Shown here one piece after another: positions 10,090-17,966 of a stretch of DNA of 64,000 nucleotides. The position numbers and the translations under genes are program-made. Source of the stretch: Ignisphaera sp. (GTDB lineage Archaea > Thermoproteota > Thermoprotei_A > Sulfolobales > Ignisphaeraceae). Numbering within the stretch: position 1 is the stretch's first letter; every line of letters starts with the position of its first letter. Under the pieces are notes generated by a model. That model did not search any database. It had not been told where the DNA came from and saw nothing but the letters and a program-made list of their open reading frames with translations. The stretch is from positions 32,272 through 96,271 of the forward strand of contig JAVYNU010000008.1 of the NCBI GenBank assembly GCA_038735125.1, given 5' to 3'.

Positions 10090-10233
10090 ATGGTCTCTAT
10101 ATATGTGTTTGAAGCAAAGATTGTTAAAACCATGAGGAAATACCTGATATACCCACCAAAAGAATATCAAGAAAAGCTATCAAAGCTACACGGAAAGAAG
10201 GTTAAGGTAGTGGTAATAGAAGAAAGTGATTAA
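10090..10233 (+). CDS. 47-residue transposon-associated protein (DUF2080-like)
   Basis: Tiny protein with the pattern VFEAKIVKT-x-KYLIYPPKEYQEKL-x-GKKVKVVVIEE. A beta strand, a basic PPKEY helix start and a GKKVKV strand resemble AbrB/VapB-like swapped-hairpin folds and the DUF2080 'putative transposon-encoded protein' family. An 81% identical copy (38 of 47 residues) sits in the same divergent position beside the decayed tnpB at 63.8 kb. Codon-position differences are mostly conservative, indicating a real coding gene. The start ATG 10090 is chosen because both copies share MVSIYVF and both have a purine-rich ribosome site just upstream. Function unknown; DNA binding or element control is a guess. 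Confidence 0.75.
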   Translation: MVSIYVFEAKIVKTMRKYLIYPPKEYQEKLSKLHGKKVKVVVIEESD

Positions 10234-10290
10234 AAACAATCAGATGGGAACATAAGCTAAGCCACGAAGAGCATATGCTTTTATATGCAG

Positions 10291-10683
10291 TCATATAAAT
10301 TTTGCTACGGCTCTCTTAAACATTTCGTAGAATAGTATGTAGGCATCTCTTTCAGTGCCAAACACCATGCCAACTCTCCTAGCCTTTAAAGACTTTATAC
10401 TCGTTACAACCTTGTTCATGAGGTCTCCGCCATCGGTATATGCAACAACATCGACTTCCCTGAGCTTCGATAGAGACAAGAACCCCTCCTCCTCACCTAC
10501 AGCCACAAAAACCTTTGGATTGCCATCAGAAGGAATTAAGAGCGCGGGTCTAAGCCACTTAACACCAACAAGGTACTTGAAATCTGATAGTGTGCGAATC
10601 ATGGCACAGTCTATCCCCTTCTCCCTAAGCAAGCACTGAAGCCTTTCAACCCTAGATTTAAAAATGGATGGAGATAGAGACAT
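10291..10683 (-). pseudogene. M24 (prolidase/creatinase-fold) gene, 5' fragment
   Basis: 130 residues of the creatinase/prolidase N-terminal domain (RVERLQCLLREKGIDCAMI, then FGTERDAYILFYEMFKRA). It ends abruptly with a few element-derived codons (VAKFI then stop), exactly where the family continues into the catalytic domain. Joined after the FKRA region to GEPNRDVEVVD at 8781, it would restore a normal M24 protein of about 380 residues. The promoter side is intact, so a truncated N-domain may still be expressed. Confidence 0.8.
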
Positions 10684-10806
10684 TCATGTAGCACCAACCA
10701 ATATTACACATAGAAGTTACTAATAAACTTTGTCATAACAAATCTGAGTCTACATAATCTAGGTAATGAAAAACTAAGGTATTCAAAGCCATAGTGTTAC
10801 ATAATC

Positions 10807-10870
10807 AAATTTAAAAATGATCTAGTCAAATAATTTGTTGAATTTCGTATAGGCAGGGGGTTGAACTATA
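10807..10870 (+). promoter_or_regulatory. Promoter and ribosome site of the Mbh/Mrp operon
   Basis: AAATTTAAAAATG (about 10808-10820) is a TATA-like box before the long plus-strand operon. GGGGG at 10856-10860 is the only Shine-Dalgarno-like run. Seven bases later lies ATA (10868), in frame with the first gene; the first standard start codon in frame is TTG 10886, which has no ribosome site of its own. See the AUA-start finding. Confidence 0.45.
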
Positions 10871-10885
10871 GCTGAGTCAAGCGCC

Positions 10886-12412
10886 TTGATTGCATTGACT
10901 CCATATCTGCTCATATTAGGCTCGTTCACACTGATATTCTTTAAGGTTTTTAGGGTAAAGCAGATATATTCTGCCATCTATACACTGTTTTTCCTCGCCT
11001 TAGCAACTATTTTCTCCGCTATAATCTATGTTGATGCAACTTCAAGTAGACTTCTATACTATTTTCTTGGTGGCTTCCCACCACCAATAGGCATTACCTA
11101 TGCTGTCGATGAATTCTCATCTTTCATAGCATTTCTAACAACTTTGTTGGCACTAGCTCTGTTTCCACTTACACTGATTTTCTCTGAATCTGTTGATGAG
11201 TATACCATGGCTAGCTACCTTGGTTTGTTAGCAGGTTTTACTGGGATTCTATACACAGGCGATCTATTTAACATGTTTGTTATGCTAGAGGTTACGCTTA
11301 TATCAACCTATAGCCTTATGGTCTTGACAGGGTCGAGAAATAACTACAAAGCAGTTTTCAACTACATGATTGTTGCAAGTGTTTCAAGTCTTTTCTTCTT
11401 TATGGGAGTGGTTCTAATATATTTTGCCACCAGCACTGTTAACATTGGTCATCTTGGGCTCATCTTAAGCGGTCTAAGCACCTCATATAGAGGCTACACA
11501 GCTAATGTGGCTACAGCCATGACTATTTTTGTTTCAATGCTTATGTGGAGTCTTGTAGTTGATGAGGCTCTGACCCCCCTGCATTTCTGGCTCCCACCTG
11601 CATACTCTTCTATAAACCCAGCTGTAGCCTCTCTTCTAGCCGGGGTCTCTGAGGGAATAGCATACTACGCCCTTCTAAGAATTGTCTATACAGTGCTAAA
11701 TGGGCTGGGCCCAGCTATAGAGTACATGCTTCGCATCTTAGGCATGGCAACAATTGTTGTTGGTGGGCTTGGTGCTCTATACTCCAACAGATTTAGCTAT
11801 ATAGCCTCCTACACCGTGGTTCTAGACACAGGCTACATAGCACTTGCACTATCTCTTGGGCCAAGCGCTATCCAAATTGCTCTCACATACATTGTTGCAC
11901 ATATGATTGTAAAGCCCATTCTATTCCTGTCAAGTGGATGGATAAAGAAGATGTATGCTGACGACTCTCTCGAGAACATCCAAGGCGCTCTGAGAAGCTC
12001 TCCAATCATGCAGATGGGGCTTTTGATAGCCGCTCTCTCGGTTATCGGCGTGCCCCCAACGATCATGTTTTTAGCTAAGCTTGGCGTCTACGAATCTCTC
12101 TTCACTTTGCTGTCAAAGGATTTCACAATACCTATAGCGCTAGCCGTGGCATTTATGGGTTCTGCCCTAGCTTTGGCTGCTTTCGCAAAGCTGATTGCAT
12201 CAACTGTTCTTGCACCACCGCAGAATGAGGTAAAGCTATCTCCGCCATTTACACTAAGAGCCTATATAGCTGTTTTCGCTGTGCTAGCCATAGTCCTCGG
12301 TCTGTTCTACAGCGGGATACTCGAACCTGTTACTAGATATACTTCTGATGCTCTTGTACATGGTAGAGACTATTACCTACAGATAATTAAAGGTTTTCTC
12401 TATGGTGGATAG
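10886..12412 (+). CDS. Proton-translocating antiporter-like subunit (MbhH/MrpD/NuoN family)
   Basis: About 508 residues and 13-14 transmembrane helices. The conserved segment GFTGILYTGDLFNMFVMLEVTLISTYSLMVL carries the key glutamate of TM5, and the lysine/histidine-bearing segment of TM7-8 (SLVVDEALTPLHFWLPPAYSSINPAVASLLAGVSEGIAYYALLR) is also present. In MBH-type complexes this is the large ion-pumping subunit at the far end of the membrane arm. First gene of a tightly packed operon running to 18949. TTG 10886 is the first standard start; initiation at ATA 10868 is possible. Confidence 0.93.
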   Translation: MIALTPYLLILGSFTLIFFKVFRVKQIYSAIYTLFFLALATIFSAIIYVDATSSRLLYYFLGGFPPPIGITYAVDEFSSFIAFLTTLLALALFPLTLIFSESVDEYTMASYLGLLAGFTGILYTGDLFNMFVMLEVTLISTYSLMVLTGSRNNYKAVFNYMIVASVSSLFFFMGVVLIYFATSTVNIGHLGLILSGLSTSYRGYTANVATAMTIFVSMLMWSLVVDEALTPLHFWLPPAYSSINPAVASLLAGVSEGIAYYALLRIVYTVLNGLGPAIEYMLRILGMATIVVGGLGALYSNRFSYIASYTVVLDTGYIALALSLGPSAIQIALTYIVAHMIVKPILFLSSGWIKKMYADDSLENIQGALRSSPIMQMGLLIAALSVIGVPPTIMFLAKLGVYESLFTLLSKDFTIPIALAVAFMGSALALAAFAKLIASTVLAPPQNEVKLSPPFTLRAYIAVFAVLAIVLGLFYSGILEPVTRYTSDALVHGRDYYLQIIKGFLYGG

Positions 12413-12416
12413 CAAA

Positions 12417-13457
12417 ATGGGCTTGGGCGACATAATTATAAAGGTTATTGAGGCTTTGGCAAGGTGGGCTAGAAGTAGAAGCATCTGGATGCTTCACTAC
12501 TGCTCAGCTTGTGGCGCTGTGGAGTTCCCAATGCTTGTGATGTCTCCGCTTGACTGGGAGAGATATGGTTATATGCCAGCGCCGACACCAAGGCAATCAG
12601 ATATATTCATCGGCATGGGATATCTGACTAAGAAAACAGTTAAACTTGTCTTGAATATGTATAGACAGATACCCGAACCGAGATATGTTGCCGCTGGGTG
12701 TAACTGTACTGCAACAGGCGGGCTTTACTGGGATAGCTATGCAACCTATAAGAGGTTGGATGAATTTGTTGAGGTTGAGGGGTGGGTACCAGGATGCATG
12801 CCAATGCCAGACGACTACCTCAGCCTAATAGAGTATCTGAGAAACAGAATTGGCGAATCAGACCAGGCAAAGGTAATTTCTAGGATAAAGCCTGAAGCAT
12901 TCAATAAGATAGCAACTTACGAAGAGCTTGAGAAGAGGTTTCTAAAGGAATACATGGAAAAGCTGGCTGCCTCAAGCCAGAAGCCCATAGACTATCAATT
13001 CAAGTCAACGTTTCCAGAATGTTATGAGAGAATAGAGAAGAGTAAAATATGTAAGACAAGCATTGAAAGAGATAGGGTAAGGGACGCAGTTAAATACTAT
13101 CTTGAAAAAGGATACAAAATATTGGTGAATATCAACGCTGTTGACTACCCAGAGAAAAACGTTATAGAAATTTACTACATATTTGAGAATCCCTATTCAG
13201 GCGAGCAAATATGGATAAAGACTTTTGTTACAAGGACAAACCCCGAGATGGACACTATACACGATCTAACCCCATTGGCATTCTACATAGAGAAGGAAGT
13301 ATACGAAATGATGGGGATAGTATTCAAAGGTCATCCAGACCTCAGGAAATGGATTCTAGATGGTAATTGGGAGGGCCCACCACCACTTAGAAAAGACGTT
13401 AACACTGCTGACTTTGTTGTGAAGGTGATGTACAATGGCTATAGGTATGGAAGGTAG
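12417..13457 (+). CDS. Fused MbhJ-MbhK (NuoB-NuoC-like) subunit
   Basis: The N-terminal 150 residues are a NuoB/MbhJ small subunit with ligands for the proximal [4Fe-4S] cluster: C34SAC37, then AAGCNCTATGG and WVPGCMP (numbered from the ATG at 12402). The C-terminal 150 residues are a NuoC/MbhK-like 30 kDa domain (YIEKEVYEMMGIVFKGHPDLRKWILDGNWEGPPPLRKDV). In Pyrococcus Mbh these are separate proteins, so this is a fusion. ATG 12417 is preferred because GGTGG lies eight bases upstream and it follows the stop of the previous gene. It overlaps the large-subunit gene by 23 bases. Confidence 0.88.
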   Translation: MGLGDIIIKVIEALARWARSRSIWMLHYCSACGAVEFPMLVMSPLDWERYGYMPAPTPRQSDIFIGMGYLTKKTVKLVLNMYRQIPEPRYVAAGCNCTATGGLYWDSYATYKRLDEFVEVEGWVPGCMPMPDDYLSLIEYLRNRIGESDQAKVISRIKPEAFNKIATYEELEKRFLKEYMEKLAASSQKPIDYQFKSTFPECYERIEKSKICKTSIERDRVRDAVKYYLEKGYKILVNINAVDYPEKNVIEIYYIFENPYSGEQIWIKTFVTRTNPEMDTIHDLTPLAFYIEKEVYEMMGIVFKGHPDLRKWILDGNWEGPPPLRKDVNTADFVVKVMYNGYRYGR

Positions 13458-14550
13458 GGAATATACCGTAGTATACTTCGGTCCACAACACCCAGGAGCA
13501 CCAGGTAATATAGCCTACAAACTGTGGTTAGATGGTGAGAGGGTTGTGAGAGCCGAGCTAATACCAGGTTTTCTGCATAGAGGATTCGAGAAAATGTTGG
13601 AGAACAGAACGTGGGAGATGAACATCGTTTTAAGCTACAGATTCTGTGTTGAAGACCCAGACAACCTAGAGATTGCATATGCGCTTGCCGTAGAAGAGAT
13701 ATTCAAGGTTAGTATCCCAGAGAACGCAAAATGGATTAGAATGATACAGTCTGAAATGAGTAGAATAGCCTCCCACATGTTCTGGGTTCACTTCATGGCT
13801 GGGAGCACAGGTTTGAGAACCCCCGCCTTCTGGGCTTCGGCAGCTAGAGAAGAGATTCTGAAGTGGTTTGCCAGGATATCGGGACATAGAATATATCACA
13901 ACATCAGTGTTCCTGGAGGGATTAGATATGAACTCCCAGAAAACTTTGTAGACGATACTCTAAAGGTTTTGGAGTTTGTGGAAGAGAGGACAAGAGATGT
14001 TGAAGCCGCTCTGCTTAAAAATAGGGTATTCAGGGCTAGAACAGTTGGATTGGGGAGGCTCACACCAGATGAGGCCATACAACTGGGTGTCACAGGCCCT
14101 GTTCTAAGGGCAACTGGACTAAAATATGACACTAGACTCAATGTTCCATACCTCAACTATGATAAGGTGAAATTCGATGTGCCAACAGGTTCAAGTGGAG
14201 ACTCCTATGACAGAGCTGCTGTAAGGTTCAAGGAGATATACCAGTCTATTTCGATAATAAGACAGGCATTGGAAAACATAAGACTTGGTGAACCGCTGAG
14301 AGTTAAGGTACCTATGGCCGCTCCGCCAGGCGAGGGAGTAGCACGTGTTGAGAGCGCTCGTGGAGAATATATGATTCATATTATAAGCCGTGGGGGTAGA
14401 AACCCATATAGGGTCAGACTGAAGAGCGTCTCAATGCCCTTGCTCACAACAGTTGTTGACCATATTATTAGGAAAGAGGAGATCACCATAGCTGATTTCC
14501 CCGTTTTACTAGCCTCTCTAGATCCATGTGCACCAGATTTGGATAGGTGA
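13435..14550 (+). CDS. NuoD/MbhL-like catalytic large subunit lacking full NiFe ligands
   Basis: 371 residues, with NuoD/hydrogenase large-subunit hallmarks: FGPQHPGAPGNIAYKL, PGFLHRGFEKMLENR, and AVEEIF with SEMSRIASHMFW. A [NiFe] enzyme needs two CxxC pairs. Here the N-terminal site has one cysteine (C71 in YRFCVEDPDN) and the C-terminal site has DPCAPDLDR (C365), where the second cysteine is replaced by aspartate. Proton reduction is therefore unlikely. The enzyme is more like Mbx/Mbs (sulfane-sulfur reductase) or an Fpo-like ferredoxin-oxidising complex. The start ATG 13435 has GGTGATG upstream. Confidence 0.9.
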   Translation: MAIGMEGREYTVVYFGPQHPGAPGNIAYKLWLDGERVVRAELIPGFLHRGFEKMLENRTWEMNIVLSYRFCVEDPDNLEIAYALAVEEIFKVSIPENAKWIRMIQSEMSRIASHMFWVHFMAGSTGLRTPAFWASAAREEILKWFARISGHRIYHNISVPGGIRYELPENFVDDTLKVLEFVEERTRDVEAALLKNRVFRARTVGLGRLTPDEAIQLGVTGPVLRATGLKYDTRLNVPYLNYDKVKFDVPTGSSGDSYDRAAVRFKEIYQSISIIRQALENIRLGEPLRVKVPMAAPPGEGVARVESARGEYMIHIISRGGRNPYRVRLKSVSMPLLTTVVDHIIRKEEITIADFPVLLASLDPCAPDLDR

Positions 14551-15017
14551 TTAGAGTGGTTTGGGCAACATTCGCTAAATCGATTAAGTATTTGGTGGCA
14601 AGGCCTTATACTAGGCAGGTACCAAGAATAGACAAGCCGTTTAAAACAAGTGTTTTGAGAGGTGCCCACATACTCGATATGAACAAGTGTACAGGTTGTG
14701 GTATGTGCCAGATTATGTGCCCAGCTGCATGTATAGACTTTGTTGTTGTAGAGGGCGACTATCCCCAGAATCCGAAGAAGAGATTTCCGAGAATAGATCA
14801 GAGCAAATGCACATTCTGTGGTCTATGCGTTGAGTACTGCCCCTTCAACGCATTGTTCATGACAATGGCAACAGGCTTTGAACTGTTCACCACAGACAAA
14901 TCAAAAACATTTAAAGAGCCTACACAGCTCAAAGGCGATGTAAAGACCATTACAGTTTCGCGAGAACTCTTCTTGGGTGCCTACGAAAAGCAGAAGAAGG
15001 GACAAGCCGCAAGGTGA
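14547..15017 (+). CDS. Two-[4Fe-4S] ferredoxin subunit (NuoI/MbhN-like)
   Basis: 156 residues with two complete CxxCxxCxxxCP motifs: CTGCGMCQIMCPAAC and CTFCGLCVEYCPFNAL. It relays electrons from soluble ferredoxin to the proximal cluster of the NuoB-like domain. The start GTG 14547 overlaps the stop of the large-subunit gene by four bases. The N-terminal 30 residues (FAKSIKYLVARPYTRQVPR) form the usual amphipathic anchor to the membrane arm. Confidence 0.92.
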   Translation: MIRVVWATFAKSIKYLVARPYTRQVPRIDKPFKTSVLRGAHILDMNKCTGCGMCQIMCPAACIDFVVVEGDYPQNPKKRFPRIDQSKCTFCGLCVEYCPFNALFMTMATGFELFTTDKSKTFKEPTQLKGDVKTITVSRELFLGAYEKQKKGQAAR

Positions 15018-15024
15018 TTGTGTT

Positions 15025-15309
15025 ATGGTCACCTTCGAATCTATTGAGCCTCTTGTAACTGCTGCAATGTCTATGTTCACAGTAGCAATGATTACATACT
15101 CTATAAGAGCATTTACAGCAAAAAACCTTGGAGATGTTACACTAGCCATTGATGCACTCACATCGACTCTAGTGGTCATACTTATACTCATAGCACTGTA
15201 CTACAGATCTTCGATGCTTCTAATCGGCGCTATACCACTTGCCTCATGGATCTTCCTCACAGATCTTGTTGTTTCAAGGTATTTAGAGAAGAGGGGTGGT
15301 AGAAGATGA
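15025..15309 (+). CDS. MrpF/MbhB-like membrane subunit
   Basis: 94 residues with three hydrophobic helices and the MrpF-like segment RAFTAKNLGDVTLAIDALTSTLVVIL. With the following genes it forms the Mrp-antiporter-like ion-translocating module of the complex. ATG 15025 is chosen because GGTGATT lies just upstream; the longer frame from 14977 would run inside the ferredoxin gene. Confidence 0.88.
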   Translation: MVTFESIEPLVTAAMSMFTVAMITYSIRAFTAKNLGDVTLAIDALTSTLVVILILIALYYRSSMLLIGAIPLASWIFLTDLVVSRYLEKRGGRR

Positions 15310-15680
15310 TCGATTTGATTCTTGTGTATCTAGGTGCTGCAATACTGGTTATTGGAGGTATACTCAATGTTATTGCTGCCATAGGGTTCTTCAAATTTAA
15401 GGAGTTTTATGCAAGACTCCATGCAGCTACTATAGCGACTATAGGCGGTGGCTTCTATCCACTAATTGGAATAGCTATAATGGTTCTAGGACTTGACACA
15501 GATGTCTACATGAAGGCTGTTTTCGCAGGAGTCTCATTCATTACTGCATTATTGGTTGCCTTGGGTGTTCCAGCCGGTTCTCACATACTTGCAAGAGCTG
15601 TTTATAGAAGTGGGGAGGCAAAGCCGATGGTGTCTGTGGATAGGTTGAAGGAGGATTTGGAGAGGGGTGATATGGAGTGA
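15306..15680 (+). CDS. MrpG/MbhC-like membrane subunit
   Basis: 124 residues, three helices, with the MrpG motif GFFKFKEFYARLHAATIATIGGGFYPLIG. It belongs to the Mrp-like module and overlaps both neighbours by four bases (ATGA-type junctions). The C-terminal tail after residue 95 is hydrophilic. Confidence 0.9.
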   Translation: MIDLILVYLGAAILVIGGILNVIAAIGFFKFKEFYARLHAATIATIGGGFYPLIGIAIMVLGLDTDVYMKAVFAGVSFITALLVALGVPAGSHILARAVYRSGEAKPMVSVDRLKEDLERGDME

Positions 15681-15925
15681 TACCCCTCATATTAGCCGCT
15701 ATAGCCTCTACCCTAGCATTTGTGGCAACCGTTGTTGTGGTGCGCACAAAGGATGTTGCCAAAGCTGTTGTAATAGGCGGGATAGAGTCTGCCTTCTATG
15801 CAATAGTTTTGTCTGTTTTCCTAGCACCAGATCTCCTAATAGCTTACATAGCTATTGGTCTTGGCATGAACACTGTACTGCTTCTTTACCTCCTTTCAAA
15901 GGGTGAGAGATATGAAGAGATATAG
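15677..15925 (+). CDS. MbhD-like (DUF4040, MrpA C-terminal type) subunit
   Basis: 82 residues and three helices. The segment TKDVAKAVVIGGIESAFYAIVLSVFLAPDLLIAYIAIG matches MbhD/DUF4040, the part homologous to the C-terminus of MrpA. The start is GTG 15677, behind GGGGTGAT. Confidence 0.88.
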   Translation: MIPLILAAIASTLAFVATVVVVRTKDVAKAVVIGGIESAFYAIVLSVFLAPDLLIAYIAIGLGMNTVLLLYLLSKGERYEEI

Positions 15926-16718
15926 AACATTTCTAGAGATCATAATTCCAATAGCTATAGGGCTTTCACTATATGCTATAATGTTTTACACAGACATGTT
16001 TAGAATAGACAAAGAGCTGACAACACTTGCACAACTCTATGCACAGCTGGTTCCCGATTCACAATCGCCATTCACATCCAAGAGCTTTGAAATTGTCACC
16101 TCTGTTATATGGGATCAGAGAGGCTTTGACACCTATTTTGAGACTAGTGTGCTCTACATAGCGATTATAGCTGCCGTAGGTGTTGCCACAAAAGCTGGGA
16201 AGGCGATTGAAGAGCGTCTAATACACTATAGAGAATCAACAATTATAGTGAGGCTTATATCAAGATTGGTGGCGCCAATTGTTGTAGTTGTTAGCGTTTC
16301 CATTGCTTTGCATGGTCACATAACCCCTGGTGGAGGCTTCCAGGGAGGGTCAGTATTTGCAATAGCCCCATTATTACTAATGCTAGCCTATTCAAGTAGC
16401 TATATATCTGGGAGGGAGTTGAAAGAGAATAGAATGTTATTTATGAGGGGGTTGGGTGTTACTGTAATAGCTCTCACAGGACTTGCCCCACTGATATACT
16501 ATATTGCAGCATCTAACTATGCATATCTATTCCAGAACCTCGCTAAGCCAGATTCTGTCTTCACATACCCTGCAACAATATATCTCGGGTTTGCCACTAT
16601 GTTGTTATCGGGAACGCTAATAATATTCAATTCCATGGAGTACATAGCAGTGCTGTCGGGTTTCACCATAGCCTTGTACTACCTAACAAAGTATTTTGAG
16701 GGTGGAGACAGTGCTTGA
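15912..16718 (+). CDS. MbhE-MbhF (MrpB-like) membrane subunit
   Basis: About 268 residues. An N-terminal helix and loop region (about 1-110) resembles MbhE. The rest is an MnhB/MrpB domain with the diagnostic SIALHGHITPGGGFQGGSVFAIAPLLLMLAY. In Pyrococcus MbhE and MbhF are separate, so this looks like a joined form. ATG 15912 is preferred over GTG 15903 because GGTG lies six bases before it. Confidence 0.85.
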   Translation: MKRYRTFLEIIIPIAIGLSLYAIMFYTDMFRIDKELTTLAQLYAQLVPDSQSPFTSKSFEIVTSVIWDQRGFDTYFETSVLYIAIIAAVGVATKAGKAIEERLIHYRESTIIVRLISRLVAPIVVVVSVSIALHGHITPGGGFQGGSVFAIAPLLLMLAYSSSYISGRELKENRMLFMRGLGVTVIALTGLAPLIYYIAASNYAYLFQNLAKPDSVFTYPATIYLGFATMLLSGTLIIFNSMEYIAVLSGFTIALYYLTKYFEGGDSA

Positions 16719-17112
16719 GGAGGCTCTGTGGTACTATATAGGAGTGATAGTCTCGCTAACCATAGCTGTTGCAGCCTACGGTATTGCAAGCAGACCTCAC
16801 ATTGTGAAAAAGCTGACTCTATTTACGATAATAGGCGATGCTGTATACATTCTACTTGTGTACCTAGGCTACACAATAGGTGCTACCAACCCTCCTGTCT
16901 ACCCAAATGGAAGCCTGGCAAACCCTGAACTTCCATCGGGTTCAGCATTAAAGCAATTCGCTAAGACTGTTGTCGACCCCGTTCCACAGGTTTTAATAGT
17001 TACAGCGATTGTGATTGGCTTGGCAGTGTTCATACTCATGGTAATAATATCGATTAGAATGGTAGAGGAGAAGGGCACTCTAATGCTGAATAAAATAGAT
17101 GAGGGTGAGTGA
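16711..17112 (+). CDS. MrpC/MbhG (NuoK-like) membrane subunit
   Basis: About 133 residues with three helices: EALWYYIGVIVSLTIAVAAYGIA, a second helix ending in GDAVYILLVYLGYTIGATNPP, and a third in DPVPQVLIVTAIVIGLAVFILMV. The DPVPQVLIVTAIVIG segment is the MrpC/NuoK signature. GTG 16711 is preferred (GGTGG five bases upstream) over TTG 16696. Confidence 0.9.
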   Translation: MLEEALWYYIGVIVSLTIAVAAYGIASRPHIVKKLTLFTIIGDAVYILLVYLGYTIGATNPPVYPNGSLANPELPSGSALKQFAKTVVDPVPQVLIVTAIVIGLAVFILMVIISIRMVEEKGTLMLNKIDEGE

Positions 17113-17114
17113 CA

Positions 17115-17618
17115 ATGAGGAAAAGCTTGTCGATAGCTATATTCACAATAATCTTTGCAGCTATATACATGGTGTATACAGGATCATACAACCTGCTAGA
17201 GGCTCTAATAGCCGTTGTAGCCGGGGCCACAGTAGCATATATTTTTGCGGCTGATTTGATAGAGGACTACAGCAAAATATCTATTAAGAGATTGGGCTAT
17301 GCTCTGTTTTATCTGCTCAAATACTTTACCATAATAGAGTACAATGCCCATATGGGTGTATTGAAACTGATACTGAATCCAAAAGCTAGGTATAGCCCAG
17401 CTATTGTGAGGGTTCCCTACGATGTTAGCAACACCTATTCAATAGTCTTTATAGCAAACTCGATAACCAACACGCCTGGCACTGTTGTTATAGATATTGA
17501 TGAAAAGCGGAAGTACTACTATGTTCACTGGATAGATGCCATGGCCATAGAGGATAAAGAGGCTAAGAAGAGTGTTTCACAAGAGTTTGAGGATTATATA
17601 AAGAAGATTTTTGAGTAG
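17115..17618 (+). CDS. MrpE/MbhA-like subunit
   Basis: About 167 residues. Two N-terminal helices are followed by a soluble domain containing the MnhE motif SNTYSIVFIANSITNTPGTVVIDID. It completes the Mrp-like set F-G-A(C-term)-B-C-E. ATG 17115 follows GGTGAGTG; a GTG at 17109 is the alternative. Confidence 0.9.
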   Translation: MRKSLSIAIFTIIFAAIYMVYTGSYNLLEALIAVVAGATVAYIFAADLIEDYSKISIKRLGYALFYLLKYFTIIEYNAHMGVLKLILNPKARYSPAIVRVPYDVSNTYSIVFIANSITNTPGTVVIDIDEKRKYYYVHWIDAMAIEDKEAKKSVSQEFEDYIKKIFE

Positions 17619-17627
17619 GTGTATAGA

Positions 17628-17966
17628 ATGGATATATACACTCTAATAGCTTTGTACACAGGCCTTGGAACATTAACAGGGTTGGTTATATACGCAGTAT
17701 TTTACCTTGCGATGCAATACTATGTAGAGAGAAGAGCTCCTACACAACGGGATGAGGTTTCAGAGCTTCCTGTCATGGGAGGCTTCATATATGCAGAATT
17801 GCCGAGAACATCGGTGACCAGAATCATTCGAGACATAATAAAAAGATCTCTTGGTGCACAAAGAGCGAGATCGCTCTACGAACTGTCTAGAAACTTTAGC
17901 ATCTGGTACATAGCAGCGTTAATACTGCTTGCAATAGTTGTTGTATTAGCGTATTTATTTGGGTGA
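17628..17966 (+). CDS. MbhI-like small membrane subunit
   Basis: About 112 residues with one hydrophobic helix near each end (IALYTGLGTLTGLVIYAVFYLAM and WYIAALILLAIVVVLAYLFG) and a charged middle. Size and topology match MbhI, which links the antiporter-like module to the MbhM part. ATG 17628 lies seven bases after GGTG. Assignment leans on position in the operon. Confidence 0.7.
   Translation: MDIYTLIALYTGLGTLTGLVIYAVFYLAMQYYVERRAPTQRDEVSELPVMGGFIYAELPRTSVTRIIRDIIKRSLGAQRARSLYELSRNFSIWYIAALILLAIVVVLAYLFG

Larger units (their letters stand above)
8782..10290. mobile_element. IS200/IS605-like element (tnpB plus 47-residue ORF, no tnpA), inserted in the M24 gene
   Basis: The element is delimited by the two halves of the interrupted gene. 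It contains intact tnpB on the minus strand and a divergent small ORF on the plus strand. Near both junctions lies TTTATATGC (8784-8792 and 10280-10288), and the right end has an imperfect hairpin GCATAT-GCTTTT-ATATGC (10271-10288). There is no tnpA, so it is non-autonomous or mobilised in trans. A second, decayed copy lies at 62.5-64.0 kb. Confidence 0.8.
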
